Counted from the stretch's first letter, positions 46,164-56,224 are shown. The stretch is 64,000 nt of DNA from an uncultured Alphaproteobacteria bacterium (GCA_949878575.1 CATLAX010000001.1:124001-188000); one strand, 5' to 3'. Notes: generated from the sequence alone by a model not told the origin. Made by a program: numbers and translations.

Positions 46164-47096
46164 TTAGTTTTGTGTTGCGACCGGTGCGTCCGTTATGGAA
46201 ACCTGTATTTCCGGCGTGACGGATGTCGGCGCTTGGACGGGCGATGCATTTTTTGCAACGACCGCGTATGTTATTATGCCGATGATTACAAGTATGTTTA
46301 TGATAATCGCCGTGGTCGCATATTTCCCGCCGATGTTTTTGCGCATTTTTTCCGCACCCGCAAACGCGGCCCATGTGGCGAAGATTATCGCCATTGTCAG
46401 CGTTAACAAAATTGCGCTGAAACCAAAGAAGAAACCTGAGAACAGTATCAGCGCGACAAGCGTGCCGGCCGCGTGCACCGGTGTGGCGACAACCCAGTCC
46501 GTTATGCGTGAATACCATTTTGACCGCAGGGTCAATGCCGGGCTGCGCGGTGATTTTTCATCCATCAGGTAACCGGGTATCCACAGCATGCAAAATCCGA
46601 ACGGCGCCGTCGCCAGCGTTTTCCACATGGGGACCCCCATTGCTCGTATTCGCCGGTATTTTGCATACAGGTTGCCGATGTATATTCCGCACAGATACAG
46701 ATAGAACAGCGCCATTGCTATCATAATTATCATGAACGTCGGCCCGGAATGCGATTCCATCCACAACAGGCGCATCATAAGCGACCGCGCATTTGCCACA
46801 ATTAGCAGCGTTGACGATATAAACGTTGCCGATGTTACGGCCATTTGTGCGTTGTTTAACGCAACAAAGCTGCGCCGGTCAAGATTGTCGCCCGGCAGCA
46901 TGCGAACCATTGCAAAGGCCGATGCGGCAAAGGCCGCCGTTATCAAAATGAACGTCAGCGGGTTGTATGCAACGCCGGGCAGTATCGCGCCCGAAACTAT
47001 CACCGCCAATGTCATTGTAAGAAACGCGATCACCGCGAATATGGCCGGACGCGACAACAGCCATATTGACATTTTATTTTGTTTTTTTTCTGGCAT
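46164..47096 (-). CDS. Polytopic membrane protein
   Basis: 310-aa ORF with multiple TM segments; no family recognised. Confidence 0.65.
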   Translation of the reverse strand: MPEKKQNKMSIWLLSRPAIFAVIAFLTMTLAVIVSGAILPGVAYNPLTFILITAAFAASAFAMVRMLPGDNLDRRSFVALNNAQMAVTSATFISSTLLIVANARSLMMRLLWMESHSGPTFMIIMIAMALFYLYLCGIYIGNLYAKYRRIRAMGVPMWKTLATAPFGFCMLWIPGYLMDEKSPRSPALTLRSKWYSRITDWVVATPVHAAGTLVALILFSGFFFGFSAILLTLTMAIIFATWAAFAGAEKMRKNIGGKYATTAIIINILVIIGIITYAVVAKNASPVQAPTSVTPEIQVSITDAPVATQN

Positions 47097-47188
47097 TTAA
47101 AATCCCCCATGTTTGTTTTGCTTAAACTTTATTTTATCATATTTTGACACATGCTCAAAACGAAAACGGGGCTGTCCGCCCCGTCGTT

Positions 47189-47866
47189 TTAACCGGAAAC
47201 AATTTTCCCGTGCGACAACTGTGTGGTGTCCGTCGGGCCGACCATGCTTGTGAACGCATCCTGGTGGCTTATAAACAAAAACGCGGTGTCGCTCATTTCA
47301 TGAATTATGTCCGCAATCAGGTGCTGGGTTTCCATGTCTGCGCCGGAATCGGGTTCGTCAAGTACGGCCAGGGCGGGCGCCGTCATTATTAGACGCAGCA
47401 GCATCATGCGCTTGCGTTCACCGCCGGAAAAACCGACGTTTACGCTGCGGTTCAGCCATTGCTTTGGAATGTTTAGGCGTTCGCGGGCGGATTCAAGCCT
47501 TTGCAGAAACTCACCCATTGACAAATCCCGGCCCGTTTGAAAATGCGCGTGCGCGGCAGCGGAATGTTTTAAAAAACTTAGCCAGGTCAGTCCCGGTATT
47601 TCCGGAACGTTTTGCGCGCCCAAAAATATTCCGGCCAGTGCGCGCGCCGTTGCCGTTTCCGTGGTTATGTCACGGTCTTGGAAAATCATGCGGCCAGAAT
47701 CTATTTTATATTCCGGGGCGCCGGCGATTGTCGCGGCCAGCGTTGACTTGCCGGAACCGTTGTGCCCGCACAACAGGTGGCGTGCGCCGGCCTTTACCGT
47801 CATATTTATATCGGCTAGCAGATTTTTGCCATCCAGTGATACAGAAAGGTTTTGTATTTTTAGCAT
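47189..47866 (-). CDS. sufC: Fe-S cluster assembly ATPase SufC
   Basis: Walker A GHNGSGKST; NVGFSGGERKRMMLLRLIMTAPALAVLDEPDSGAD. Confidence 0.93.
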   Translation of the reverse strand: MLKIQNLSVSLDGKNLLADINMTVKAGARHLLCGHNGSGKSTLAATIAGAPEYKIDSGRMIFQDRDITTETATARALAGIFLGAQNVPEIPGLTWLSFLKHSAAAHAHFQTGRDLSMGEFLQRLESARERLNIPKQWLNRSVNVGFSGGERKRMMLLRLIMTAPALAVLDEPDSGADMETQHLIADIIHEMSDTAFLFISHQDAFTSMVGPTDTTQLSHGKIVSG

Positions 47867-47885
47867 TTGTTGTTTCCCGTTTTTG

Positions 47886-49214
47886 CTAATCGTCACTTAT
47901 AGCCATTTGTATTAACTGTTTTGATTCCACCAGAAACTCCATCGGCAGGCGTGATATTACGGGCGCGGCGGCTGCGCCTATTATCAGGGCGATGGCGGTG
48001 TCCCGGGGCAGGCCGGCCTGTTGCAGATAGCAAAGGGTGGCCGGATCTATTGCGCCGGTTGTGGCCTCGTGGCTTTGCAGGTTTTCACAGTTGGCGTGTA
48101 TTACCGTCGGTATTGTGTTCGCCACGGCCCGGTCGCCGATTATGCGTGTGTCGCATTTTGATGCGTTTTTTCCGCCGCGGCCCGTAAAGGATACAAGACT
48201 GCGGAACGTTTGGCGCGATGCGTCCATTGCGACACCGTAAGAGACTATGTTTGACACGGTTTCGTCCCCAATGTGAATCATTTTTGTGCCGGTGTCCGCG
48301 CACTGGCCGCCGCGTGTTATGGCCAGGGAATAAAAATCGCTGCGCGCGCCGCGGCCGGCCAAAACGGTTGACGGGTATTTCCAAGTTAATGCGCTGCCTA
48401 TCTCCACCTGGGTCCACAATATCTCAGCATTTTCATCAGCGCGGCCGCGCTTGGTCACAAAATTCAATATGCCGCCCGTGTTCGTTCCGTTTTTGTATTC
48501 GCCGCCGTACCAGTTTTGAACGGTTGAATATTTTACCCGGGCGCCGCGGTGCGCCACGATTTCCACAACGCCGCTGTGCAGCTGGTGGGCCGGTCGGCGC
48601 GGGGCGCTGCAACCCTCCATGTACGACAGCTGGGCCCCTTCGTCCGCGATGATAATGGTGCGTTCAAACTGGCCGATTTTGGCTGTTTCTATTCTAAAAT
48701 AACTGGCCAGGTCAATCGGGCATTTTGTGTTTTTTGGAATGTATACGAATGTGCCGTCCGAAAAAACGGCCGCGTTTAGCGCCGCAAAAAAATTATCTGC
48801 GGCCGGTACGACGGCGCCCAGATATTTGCGCACCAAATCCGGGTGCCGGGCCACCGCCTCTGACATCGGCAGAAATATTATGCCGAGTCTTTCCAGTTCC
48901 CATGTGTAAGAGGTATGAACCGATTTGCTGTCAATAACGGTGTCTGTCGCCATGCCCATCAGGGCGCGGCGTTCCTGTTCCGGCAGACCCATTTTTTCAT
49001 AGACGTGTGCCAGATCCGAGTTGTCCAGCGCCGCCGGTTCGTTGTAATAGTTCAACGCATCGTAGTCAATCGGCGCGTATTCAAAATCAGCCCAGTGCGG
49101 CTCCGTCATCTGTTGCCACGCATGCAGTGCGTTCAGGCGCCAGGTTAGCAGCCATTCGGGTTCGCCCCGAATGGCGGATATTTTGCGTATAAGATTGTCG
49201 TTCGGTTTTGGCAT
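47886..49214 (-). CDS. sufB: Fe-S cluster assembly protein SufB
   Basis: VHTSYTWELERLGIIF, MEGCSAPRRPAHQLHSGVVEIVAHRGARVKYSTVQNWY, TRGGQCADTGTKMIHIG. Confidence 0.93.
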   Translation of the reverse strand: MPKPNDNLIRKISAIRGEPEWLLTWRLNALHAWQQMTEPHWADFEYAPIDYDALNYYNEPAALDNSDLAHVYEKMGLPEQERRALMGMATDTVIDSKSVHTSYTWELERLGIIFLPMSEAVARHPDLVRKYLGAVVPAADNFFAALNAAVFSDGTFVYIPKNTKCPIDLASYFRIETAKIGQFERTIIIADEGAQLSYMEGCSAPRRPAHQLHSGVVEIVAHRGARVKYSTVQNWYGGEYKNGTNTGGILNFVTKRGRADENAEILWTQVEIGSALTWKYPSTVLAGRGARSDFYSLAITRGGQCADTGTKMIHIGDETVSNIVSYGVAMDASRQTFRSLVSFTGRGGKNASKCDTRIIGDRAVANTIPTVIHANCENLQSHEATTGAIDPATLCYLQQAGLPRDTAIALIIGAAAAPVISRLPMEFLVESKQLIQMAISDD

Positions 49215-49227
49215 GGCGCCGCGTCCC

Positions 49228-49767
49228 TTATCCCTGGGCGGCCAGCTGTCGTGCCTGGGTGAAGAAAGTCAGCGACTGGCCCAGCAGGCCGTCGGTGAAC
49301 GTTGCCGCCAGAATGCCGTCCGGTTCGGTCGCGGCCAGATGCTGTAAAAACGCATCCGCGCGGCGTATGTAGTTGTCTATGTGGCGCCCAACCTCGCTGT
49401 CAAGTTTTATGCTGCGGCGCAGTTTTTCCAATGCAAACGGGTTTTTCGCATATTCGTCCATTATTCCGCCCAGCGCCCGCCACAGCGGATGTTCCGTGGT
49501 GTTGCGCGGCATGATGTCAATCGCGGCCATGACCGGTATTAGATTCTGCAGCAAATCCTGGTATATCATTTCCGCATTTTCCGCCACGGCGTTTGTTGCG
49601 GATTTGTTTTTAAGCACGGACTGGATCTTTACAATCAGGTTGTACTGGTGCGTCAGTGTCTTTTGCATTTGGCGCACGCGCATTCCTGCGGCAACGGCGG
49701 CCGCAGCCGAAACAATGGCGGCCGCGCATGTTACACATAGGGCGATTAAGACAATTATATCGGACAT
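49228..49767 (-). CDS. Single-TM hypothetical protein
   Basis: 179 aa, N-terminal TM, helical remainder. Confidence 0.55.
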   Translation of the reverse strand: MSDIIVLIALCVTCAAAIVSAAAAVAAGMRVRQMQKTLTHQYNLIVKIQSVLKNKSATNAVAENAEMIYQDLLQNLIPVMAAIDIMPRNTTEHPLWRALGGIMDEYAKNPFALEKLRRSIKLDSEVGRHIDNYIRRADAFLQHLAATEPDGILAATFTDGLLGQSLTFFTQARQLAAQG

Positions 49768-49969
49768 TTTGCAAAAATCCTTTGTGTTTCCCGGATAAAA
49801 AACTGTTTTGTTGATGGCAGTATAGCATCTTTTGCCGATTCGTGCGATTTTATCTTTGTTTGGTGTGATATTTATCCTTTTTCATGTGTTTTTAGGTCTT
49901 GCACAGATTCGGTCAACTTGTTATAATAAGCATAAAATATATAGGAATTTTCAGGAAAGGAAGAAAAAC

Positions 49970-50914
49970 ATGTTCCGCAAGGTTTTGATTTTTGCCATGT
50001 TTGCAACGGCGGCCGGCTATTGCTTTGCCGCAAACGGACTGCCCCAGGTCGTAACTTCAGAGGTTTTTTATTCCGAAGACAAAACGATGGAGCAGGGCGG
50101 CGAGTATGAAGATATTTCGCAGACAGAGGTGCAGGAATATTATCAGGCGGCGCCCGCGCCCGTTCCGGCGTGGCCGCTGGCCGGGTCTGATGCGGATGTT
50201 GAGGTTGCGTGTGAAGACGGCCTGTGCGCAAAGGACAAGACATCGGACAATATTCGCATCGTGTCAAAGATAGGTGCGGATTTGGTTGTTGAAAACAATT
50301 TCAACATGGGTACCCGTGGCGAGTTTAACGGATGGTCCGGCGGGGCCAACATGTTGCACGGCACGCAGATACCGGTTGGCTTTGATGACGAATGCAACAG
50401 CGGGGCCGAAATGCCGCTGTTGCACCGCGAGGTGTTGGAGGATGACGGTGGAAACGTTTTGGCCGTGTCGCGCAGCGGACGCAAGAACTGTGGCGGATAC
50501 GCGGACGGATATGCGGCCTATGCGGCGAAAATGGGATTTGCTCCGACGGATTCCGCCGCGGGCGACGGCGGTGCGGGCGTGACGGTTGACGATGCGGATA
50601 CGACCCAGATTGCCGTTGACGCGTCCGCCGATGCAGAGGCGCCGATTACCCTGCAGGACCAGGTGCGTTCCTGGGTTGTGGCTAACGGCCAGACCCTGCG
50701 CGAGGTTTTGCAGATTTGGTGCGACAAGGAAGGATGGGACCTGGTTTGGACGACGTCTCGTGAATATCCGATAGAGGCCAGTGCGGTGTTTAAGGGACGC
50801 TTTGTTGACGTGGCGTCGGCCCTGGTGCGTAATTTCGGCCGTGCAACGCCTGTGCCGTATGCAAAGTTTTATAAGGGGAACCGCGTTTTGGTGATTTCTA
50901 CAAACGAAGAATAA
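49970..50914 (+). CDS. Exported protein with TcpQ-like C-terminal domain
   Basis: Signal peptide MFRKVLIFAMFATAAGYCFA; LREVLQIWCDKEGWDLVWTTSREYPIEASAVFKGRFVDVASALVRNF. Confidence 0.8.
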   Translation: MFRKVLIFAMFATAAGYCFAANGLPQVVTSEVFYSEDKTMEQGGEYEDISQTEVQEYYQAAPAPVPAWPLAGSDADVEVACEDGLCAKDKTSDNIRIVSKIGADLVVENNFNMGTRGEFNGWSGGANMLHGTQIPVGFDDECNSGAEMPLLHREVLEDDGGNVLAVSRSGRKNCGGYADGYAAYAAKMGFAPTDSAAGDGGAGVTVDDADTTQIAVDASADAEAPITLQDQVRSWVVANGQTLREVLQIWCDKEGWDLVWTTSREYPIEASAVFKGRFVDVASALVRNFGRATPVPYAKFYKGNRVLVISTNEE

Positions 50915-50943
50915 ATGCCACCCTGACGCAGTAGGAGAAACAT

Positions 50944-52572
50944 ATGAAAAATCCGATAAAAATTTTAGTTGCAGGCAGCATAATGTGTGCGCTGGTTTCG
51001 GCGTGCGCACAGCGTGAATCGGCAAAGGTTGCCGCATCCGTAGACCAGGATTTTATCAATGCCTATGACGCATTTGAGATGTCAAAAACGCCGCGGGCAA
51101 AGGTTGCCAGCAGTGACACCGTTTCCATGTCCGAGGGCGTATGGCTGGGCAACAAGTCAACAGTGATGGAGCACAGAAACAACCTGCCGGGAAAATTTGA
51201 AACCGATACGGGTGTAACAATTCTGTTGAATGAACCCGTAACACTGCAGGTGGTTGCAAACGATATTAATTCCATAACAGGCATACCCGTAAAGATAGAC
51301 AGCCAGGTGAATTCAGAAAAACTTAGAAAAACAATGAACATCGCATATACCGGAAAACTGTCCGGCCTGCTTAGCCAGATTGCGACGGATTTGGATTTGC
51401 TGTGGTATTATGACAAGAATGCGATAGTCTTCTATGAAACGGAAACAAAAACGTTCACCCTTTATGCACTGGGGACGGATGTTTCCTATCAGTCATCCGT
51501 TCAGACCGATGACGGAAACCAGGTTTCCCTGGAATCCACGCTAAAGGAATGGGATGAGGTTGAACAGGCTATTTCCGCAATTATAGGAAAAACAGAAAAC
51601 GCGGATTTTACAGTCTCGCGCAGTCTGGGCACGATAACGGTTACGGCGCCGCCGTCCGTGCAAAGCCGCGTGGGTGAATATATTGCCCGCCAGAACAAGC
51701 GCTTATCGCAACTGGTTACGATTGACGTAAAGGTGCTGCAGGTTTCCATATCAAACGATTCGGCGTTTGGATTGAATCTGGCGGCCGCGATTAACTCTTC
51801 AACCGGTTTGAACATTGTTGCAAACCCGAAAAACAATCTGGCGACCCAGGATGCAAGCTCAATGAACATCGCCGTTTTGTCAAACGCCGTTTCCGCGCTG
51901 ACCGGGGCGACGCACCTGGAAAACGGGGTTGAGGTTGACGGGGCGTATACCGCGGACCAGATACGTGACGGTTCGCTGTCCAGTGTCGCGGGCAGTAACG
52001 CGCTGATACAGGCGTTGGCGAAGCAGGGCAAGGTGTCGCTGGTTACAAACGTCGGTGTTACAACGCGCAACAACCGCGTGGCGCCGGTAACAAATACTAA
52101 AACAACCGGATATATCAAAAGATTTGAATCTCGCAACTTTACAACCGTGGAATCCAGTACGGTTGACCAGGATGATTTGGAAACGGGATTTTCAATGCAG
52201 CTGTTGCCGAACGTTTTGGAAAACGGCAAGATACTGTTGCTGTTCAAGATTTCCGTCCGCGAACTGCTGCGTATGTCCACCCAGACAATAGGAGAGGTTA
52301 CGCTGCAGTTGCCGGAGGTGGAAGAGCGCAGCTTTATGCAGGAAATAATTATGGAATCCGGCCAGATGCTGGTTGTGTCGGGATTTGAAAAGCAGACGGG
52401 GTCCGATACCAGATACGGTCTTGGGGATCCGGACTTTATGGCTCTGTCGGGGTCTCGTGAAACAGCCGCCCAGCGTGACGTGCTGGTTGTGATACTGACG
52501 CCGCAGGTGTTGGTCAGCCCCATGGATTCTGAGCGTGCGATACAGCAGCACTGGGGGGCGCCGCTTAACTAA
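50944..52572 (+). CDS. PilN-type secretin (type IVb pilus/T2SS-like outer-membrane channel), lipoprotein
   Basis: Lipobox VSAC; STLKEWDEVEQAISAIIG, secretin core through EVEERSFMQEIIMESGQMLVVSGFE. Confidence 0.87.
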   Translation: MKNPIKILVAGSIMCALVSACAQRESAKVAASVDQDFINAYDAFEMSKTPRAKVASSDTVSMSEGVWLGNKSTVMEHRNNLPGKFETDTGVTILLNEPVTLQVVANDINSITGIPVKIDSQVNSEKLRKTMNIAYTGKLSGLLSQIATDLDLLWYYDKNAIVFYETETKTFTLYALGTDVSYQSSVQTDDGNQVSLESTLKEWDEVEQAISAIIGKTENADFTVSRSLGTITVTAPPSVQSRVGEYIARQNKRLSQLVTIDVKVLQVSISNDSAFGLNLAAAINSSTGLNIVANPKNNLATQDASSMNIAVLSNAVSALTGATHLENGVEVDGAYTADQIRDGSLSSVAGSNALIQALAKQGKVSLVTNVGVTTRNNRVAPVTNTKTTGYIKRFESRNFTTVESSTVDQDDLETGFSMQLLPNVLENGKILLLFKISVRELLRMSTQTIGEVTLQLPEVEERSFMQEIIMESGQMLVVSGFEKQTGSDTRYGLGDPDFMALSGSRETAAQRDVLVVILTPQVLVSPMDSERAIQQHWGAPLN

Positions 52573-52573
52573 A

Positions 52574-52604
52574 AATAAAAAACCCGCAATTGCGGGTTTT
52601 TTTA
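52574..52604 (+). terminator. Intrinsic terminator
   Basis: AAAAAACCCGCAATTGCGGGTTTTTTT. Confidence 0.75.
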
Positions 52605-52747
52605 ATATTGATTCCGATTGCTAAACAAAATATAATAACTAAAAAGGTTGCCGAAAAAAAAGGAACGTTTTTTTTGTTTGGCACCGCTTCAAAAAAATAC
52701 CGCATTTTTGCATTTTTTTACTCCTTTTACTATGCCTAAAAAAAACG

Positions 52748-53125
52748 TTGGTTTTTTTTCTGGGGTTAGGTTTGTTTGTGCCGGTTCAGGCTTTTGCTTT
52801 GACTACTGGTGGCGATATTTCGGTTACCTTGCCATGCAAAAGTGTGACGGAGTGTTGTGATGGAACTGGAAGTCTTATAGTCGGGGGATCTGCTAATATT
52901 CCGAAATATTGTTGTGAAACGGGTGAAACGGAACTGAGGTGTCCGTCCGGATGGACGCGCAGCGGTTCAACCTGCAGTCGCAGCGCCACCACAAGCAGTG
53001 ATTCCACCGGTTCTTATAAGGTTACATATACCAGCTGTACTGCGGACACAATAAGATGTGCGGCGGGGTCTTCAACATATACGTCAAATACTTGTTTACA
53101 GTGCCTGCCGAATACAGAAATGTAA
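52748..53125 (+). CDS. Exported Cys-rich small protein; start ambiguous (TTG 52748 or frameshifted ATG 52732)
   Basis: VFFLGLGLFVPVQAFA is signal-peptide-like, followed by about 12 Cys in 110 aa; ATGCCT-A8-CG upstream is out of frame by one. Confidence 0.55.
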   Translation: MVFFLGLGLFVPVQAFALTTGGDISVTLPCKSVTECCDGTGSLIVGGSANIPKYCCETGETELRCPSGWTRSGSTCSRSATTSSDSTGSYKVTYTSCTADTIRCAAGSSTYTSNTCLQCLPNTEM

Positions 53126-53140
53126 TGTTTTATTGCCGCA

Positions 53141-53170
53141 TAAAAAATCCGGCTTTGCCGGATTTTTTAT
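53141..53170 (+). terminator. Intrinsic terminator
   Basis: AAAAAATCCGGCTTTGCCGGATTTTTT. Confidence 0.75.
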
Positions 53171-53224
53171 TTTACGCCAAAAAACACCCTGGACGGGTGT
53201 TTGTATTTTAGGGGCAAATTTCCC

Positions 53225-53485
53225 TTAGGCTATTTTTGCGACTTTTTTGGTCAGGCGGGAAATTTTGCGTGCGGCGCGTTTTTTCGGCATAACCTTGCCG
53301 GCGGCCTTCATTATTTTGCTTTCCGCGGCGCGGGTTGCGGCCGTTGCCGCCGCCTTGTCCCCGGATTCTATTGCAACAATCGCCTTTTTGGTCGCGGTCT
53401 TAACAGAGCTGCGACGTGCCGTGTTTACAGCGTTTTTCTTTGCCGTTACCAAAATTCTTTTTTCAGATGACTTGTGATTTGCCAC
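53225..53485 (-). CDS. rpsT: 30S ribosomal protein S20
   Basis: MANHKSSEKRILVTAKKNAVNTARRSSVKTATKKA... S20 signature. Confidence 0.93.
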   Translation of the reverse strand: MANHKSSEKRILVTAKKNAVNTARRSSVKTATKKAIVAIESGDKAAATAATRAAESKIMKAAGKVMPKKRAARKISRLTKKVAKIA

Positions 53486-53558
53486 TTTATTTTCCTTTTA
53501 TTTAATCACGTTTTTTGCTATTTTATAGAAAACAAACTTAAAATCAAGGAAAAATAAA

Positions 53559-54146
53559 ATGCTATATGTTTTTGCAATAATATGTTCATACCTGCTGGGG
53601 AGTGTCCCCATGGGCCTGTTGTTGGCACGACTGGCGGGCAAGGGTGACCTGCGCAAGGTCGGCAGTGGAAACATCGGGGCGACAAACGTTATGCGTGTCG
53701 GCGGATTGCGGCTGGCGGGGCTGACGTGGATGCTGGACATGATAAAGGCCGTTGCCGCGGTTGTAATCGGAATGTATTTCGGGGGCGTGGCACTGGGGGC
53801 CTGGTGCGGTTTTGCCGCGATTGTAGGGCATTGTTATCCGGTGTGGCTGCGTTTTCGCGGGGGCAAGGGGATTTCGTCGCTGTTCGGCGTTCTGTTGGCC
53901 ATCAGTCCGGTTTCTTTTGCCACGTGCGGCATTATGTGGCTTATTGTGGCCCTGGCGTCCGGTTATTCTTCCTTGGGGGCGGTTGTTGTGTTTTGTTTTA
54001 TGCCGATTTTGGGATTTTGCATATCCACGTCCGTTGGATGGGCTTTTCTGGCGATAGGCGCGCTGTGTCTGTGGCGGCACAGGGCTAACATCGGGCGCCT
54101 GGTGCGTGGAGAGGAATCGGTTATTCAATGGAAATGGAAAAAATAA
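53559..54146 (+). CDS. plsY: Acyl-phosphate glycerol-3-phosphate acyltransferase PlsY
   Basis: SYLLGSVPMGLLLARL, KVGSGNIGATNVMRVGG, GHCYPVWLRFRGGKGISS. Confidence 0.93.
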   Translation: MLYVFAIICSYLLGSVPMGLLLARLAGKGDLRKVGSGNIGATNVMRVGGLRLAGLTWMLDMIKAVAAVVIGMYFGGVALGAWCGFAAIVGHCYPVWLRFRGGKGISSLFGVLLAISPVSFATCGIMWLIVALASGYSSLGAVVVFCFMPILGFCISTSVGWAFLAIGALCLWRHRANIGRLVRGEESVIQWKWKK

Positions 54147-54242
54147 ATGTGCGCCCGCATAAAACATTTATGCGGGCCTTTCTTTTTCTTTGATTTTTAT
54201 GGAATTTTGTGGTATACTGCATGCATCATGAAGGGATAGAGA

Positions 54243-55112
54243 ATGATAAGAAAAATCGTATCTTTTACAGTATTCTGCCTGGCAATGGCGCCGGCAATGG
54301 CACTGACACCGGCCGGTCAGGGGCGGCGTACAACCTCGGCCCAGATGCAGGCGGGGGCGCCGCGCGCGGTGGCGTCCGTCAATCAGATTAATGCGTCTGC
54401 GTCAATGGCGTCCATGTCCGTAAACAACGGGGCCACGACGAACAAGCCCAGTGACAGGGTTGAACCGACCACACCGCCCGAGGAGGAAGAAAAGAAGGAT
54501 ATGCGTGAAAAGGAAAAGGCGGTTTGCATAAATAATAATATCGGTGTTGGAAACACATACGTATGGGCGTCAAGGTACAGTAATGTTAACAATTATGCAT
54601 CCATGGTTGAGGATTTGGACGAACCGGCCAACAACACCTGCTTTGTAAAGGTGGAGTTAAAGTCAGATGATTCAAAAATCAGCGTTTCTGATATTCCGGC
54701 AAAGTATTTTGAAATGGGCCAGGCCATAACATGCGGTTCATGGGCCGATGAAGATGTGTTGGAAAAACGTATTTTGGACGCCAAAAAGACCGCCCGTACG
54801 TGGGGAACGGTCGGCGGCGCGGTCGGCGGCGCGGCGGTTGGCGTCGGTGCGATGGAATTGTTCGGCAACAAACTTATCGGCGGCAGCGTCCAGGGGCAAA
54901 AGGCTTTAAAGGACAACGAACTGCTGTATTCCCAGCTGGCTGTGCTGAAAAAGAAGGAACCGGCAAAGTATCAGCAGATAATGTCATTGTTGCGCAGTCT
55001 GCGTGATGAATGTGAAAGCAAGATATGGCAGGGCGCATCCGCATCAGAGCGACCGGATGAATGTACCAGCATAAATTATACATACCTGCTGGGGCTGGAC
55101 AGCGGCGTTTAA
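54243..55112 (+). CDS. Exported hypothetical protein with Gly-rich C-terminal hydrophobic segment
   Basis: Signal peptide MIRKIVSFTVFCLAMAPAMA; TWGTVGGAVGGAAVGVGAMELFGNKLIGG; Cys residues. Confidence 0.65.
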   Translation: MIRKIVSFTVFCLAMAPAMALTPAGQGRRTTSAQMQAGAPRAVASVNQINASASMASMSVNNGATTNKPSDRVEPTTPPEEEEKKDMREKEKAVCINNNIGVGNTYVWASRYSNVNNYASMVEDLDEPANNTCFVKVELKSDDSKISVSDIPAKYFEMGQAITCGSWADEDVLEKRILDAKKTARTWGTVGGAVGGAAVGVGAMELFGNKLIGGSVQGQKALKDNELLYSQLAVLKKKEPAKYQQIMSLLRSLRDECESKIWQGASASERPDECTSINYTYLLGLDSGV

Positions 55113-55141
55113 TAAAAAATCCCCGTTCGGGGATTTTTTAT
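55113..55141 (+). terminator. Intrinsic terminator
   Basis: AAAAAATCCCCGTTCGGGGATTTTTTA. Confidence 0.75.
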
Positions 55142-55180
55142 TTGGGAACCACGGCATATTTTCATATACTTGACCTTATT

Positions 55181-56194
55181 ATGAGTGATTTGTTTGACAA
55201 GTTGATGCTTTTGCGTGCGCCGCGCATAGGGCCGGTGCGCTACGCAAAACTGATTGAACAGTTCGGAACGCCAGCGGCGGCCGCCGCGGCACTGGGCGCG
55301 GGCGCGGCGCACGCGGATTCTGTATTGCGCGAAATGGATATGGCGGCCAGGCACGGCATACATTATATATCTGACGACGACGACGCATATCCCGTGCAGC
55401 TGCGCCGGGTAAAAAATCATCCGCCCGTAATTACCGTGCGCGGAAACATTGATGTTTTGCGCAAGACCGCCGTTTCCATTGTTGGAACGCGTCATGCAAC
55501 GGCGGCTGGAATGGCGTTTGTGCGCGATATGGCGCGTGAATTTGCAGCAAACGGCGTTGCGGTGGTTTCCGGTATGGCCCTGGGAACGGACAGTGCGGCG
55601 CATGCCGGGGCGTTGGCGGCGGACGGTGATGCCCAGACCGTTGCGGTTCTGGCCGGCGGGGCGGATTATGTATGGCCGCCTGAAAACGAATCGTTATACC
55701 GCCGGATAATAGAGCGGGGCGCGGTAATCAGCGAAATGCCGGTCGGCTTTGTTCCGAATCAGACGAGCTTTGTGCAGCGGAACCGCTGGATTGCGGCAAT
55801 CGGCGAAAAGCTGGTCCTGGGCGAGGCCGATATTAATTCCGGCAGCATGACAACGGCGCGATTCGCCGCGGAATATGGCCGTGAAATATGGGCGATTCCG
55901 TCACATCCGGCGGATTCCCGGGCGGCGGGGCCAAATTCTTTGATTGCGCGCGGCGTGGCAAAATTATGCAGCGGGCCATCGGATTTTTTTCATTTGGCAA
56001 CATCCAACGGGGGGAAAAATAAAAATCCGGTCGGTGAAAATAATTTGCTGGATGCAATAGGTGCGATTGCAGTGTCCGAATCTGTATTGTCAGAAATTGT
56101 CCAAAAACCGATTTCGGAAATTAAACGTGATTTGGTTATACTGGAATTGCAGGGCTTGATAAGAAAAACAGACGGCGGTTATGTCCGTGTATGA
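55181..56194 (+). CDS. dprA: DNA processing protein DprA
   Basis: VSIVGTRHATAAGMAFVRDMA, VVSGMALGTDSAAHAGAL, YGREIWAIPSHPADSRAAGPNSLIARG. Confidence 0.93.
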   Translation: MSDLFDKLMLLRAPRIGPVRYAKLIEQFGTPAAAAAALGAGAAHADSVLREMDMAARHGIHYISDDDDAYPVQLRRVKNHPPVITVRGNIDVLRKTAVSIVGTRHATAAGMAFVRDMAREFAANGVAVVSGMALGTDSAAHAGALAADGDAQTVAVLAGGADYVWPPENESLYRRIIERGAVISEMPVGFVPNQTSFVQRNRWIAAIGEKLVLGEADINSGSMTTARFAAEYGREIWAIPSHPADSRAAGPNSLIARGVAKLCSGPSDFFHLATSNGGKNKNPVGENNLLDAIGAIAVSESVLSEIVQKPISEIKRDLVILELQGLIRKTDGGYVRV

Positions 56195-56203
56195 TTTTGC
56201 TCC

Positions 56204-56224
56204 TGTATATACAGTGTATATACA
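56204..56224. promoter_or_regulatory. Two adjacent palindromic decamers TGTATATACA
   Basis: TGTATATACA-G-TGTATATACA just after dprA and upstream of dnaA. Confidence 0.5.
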
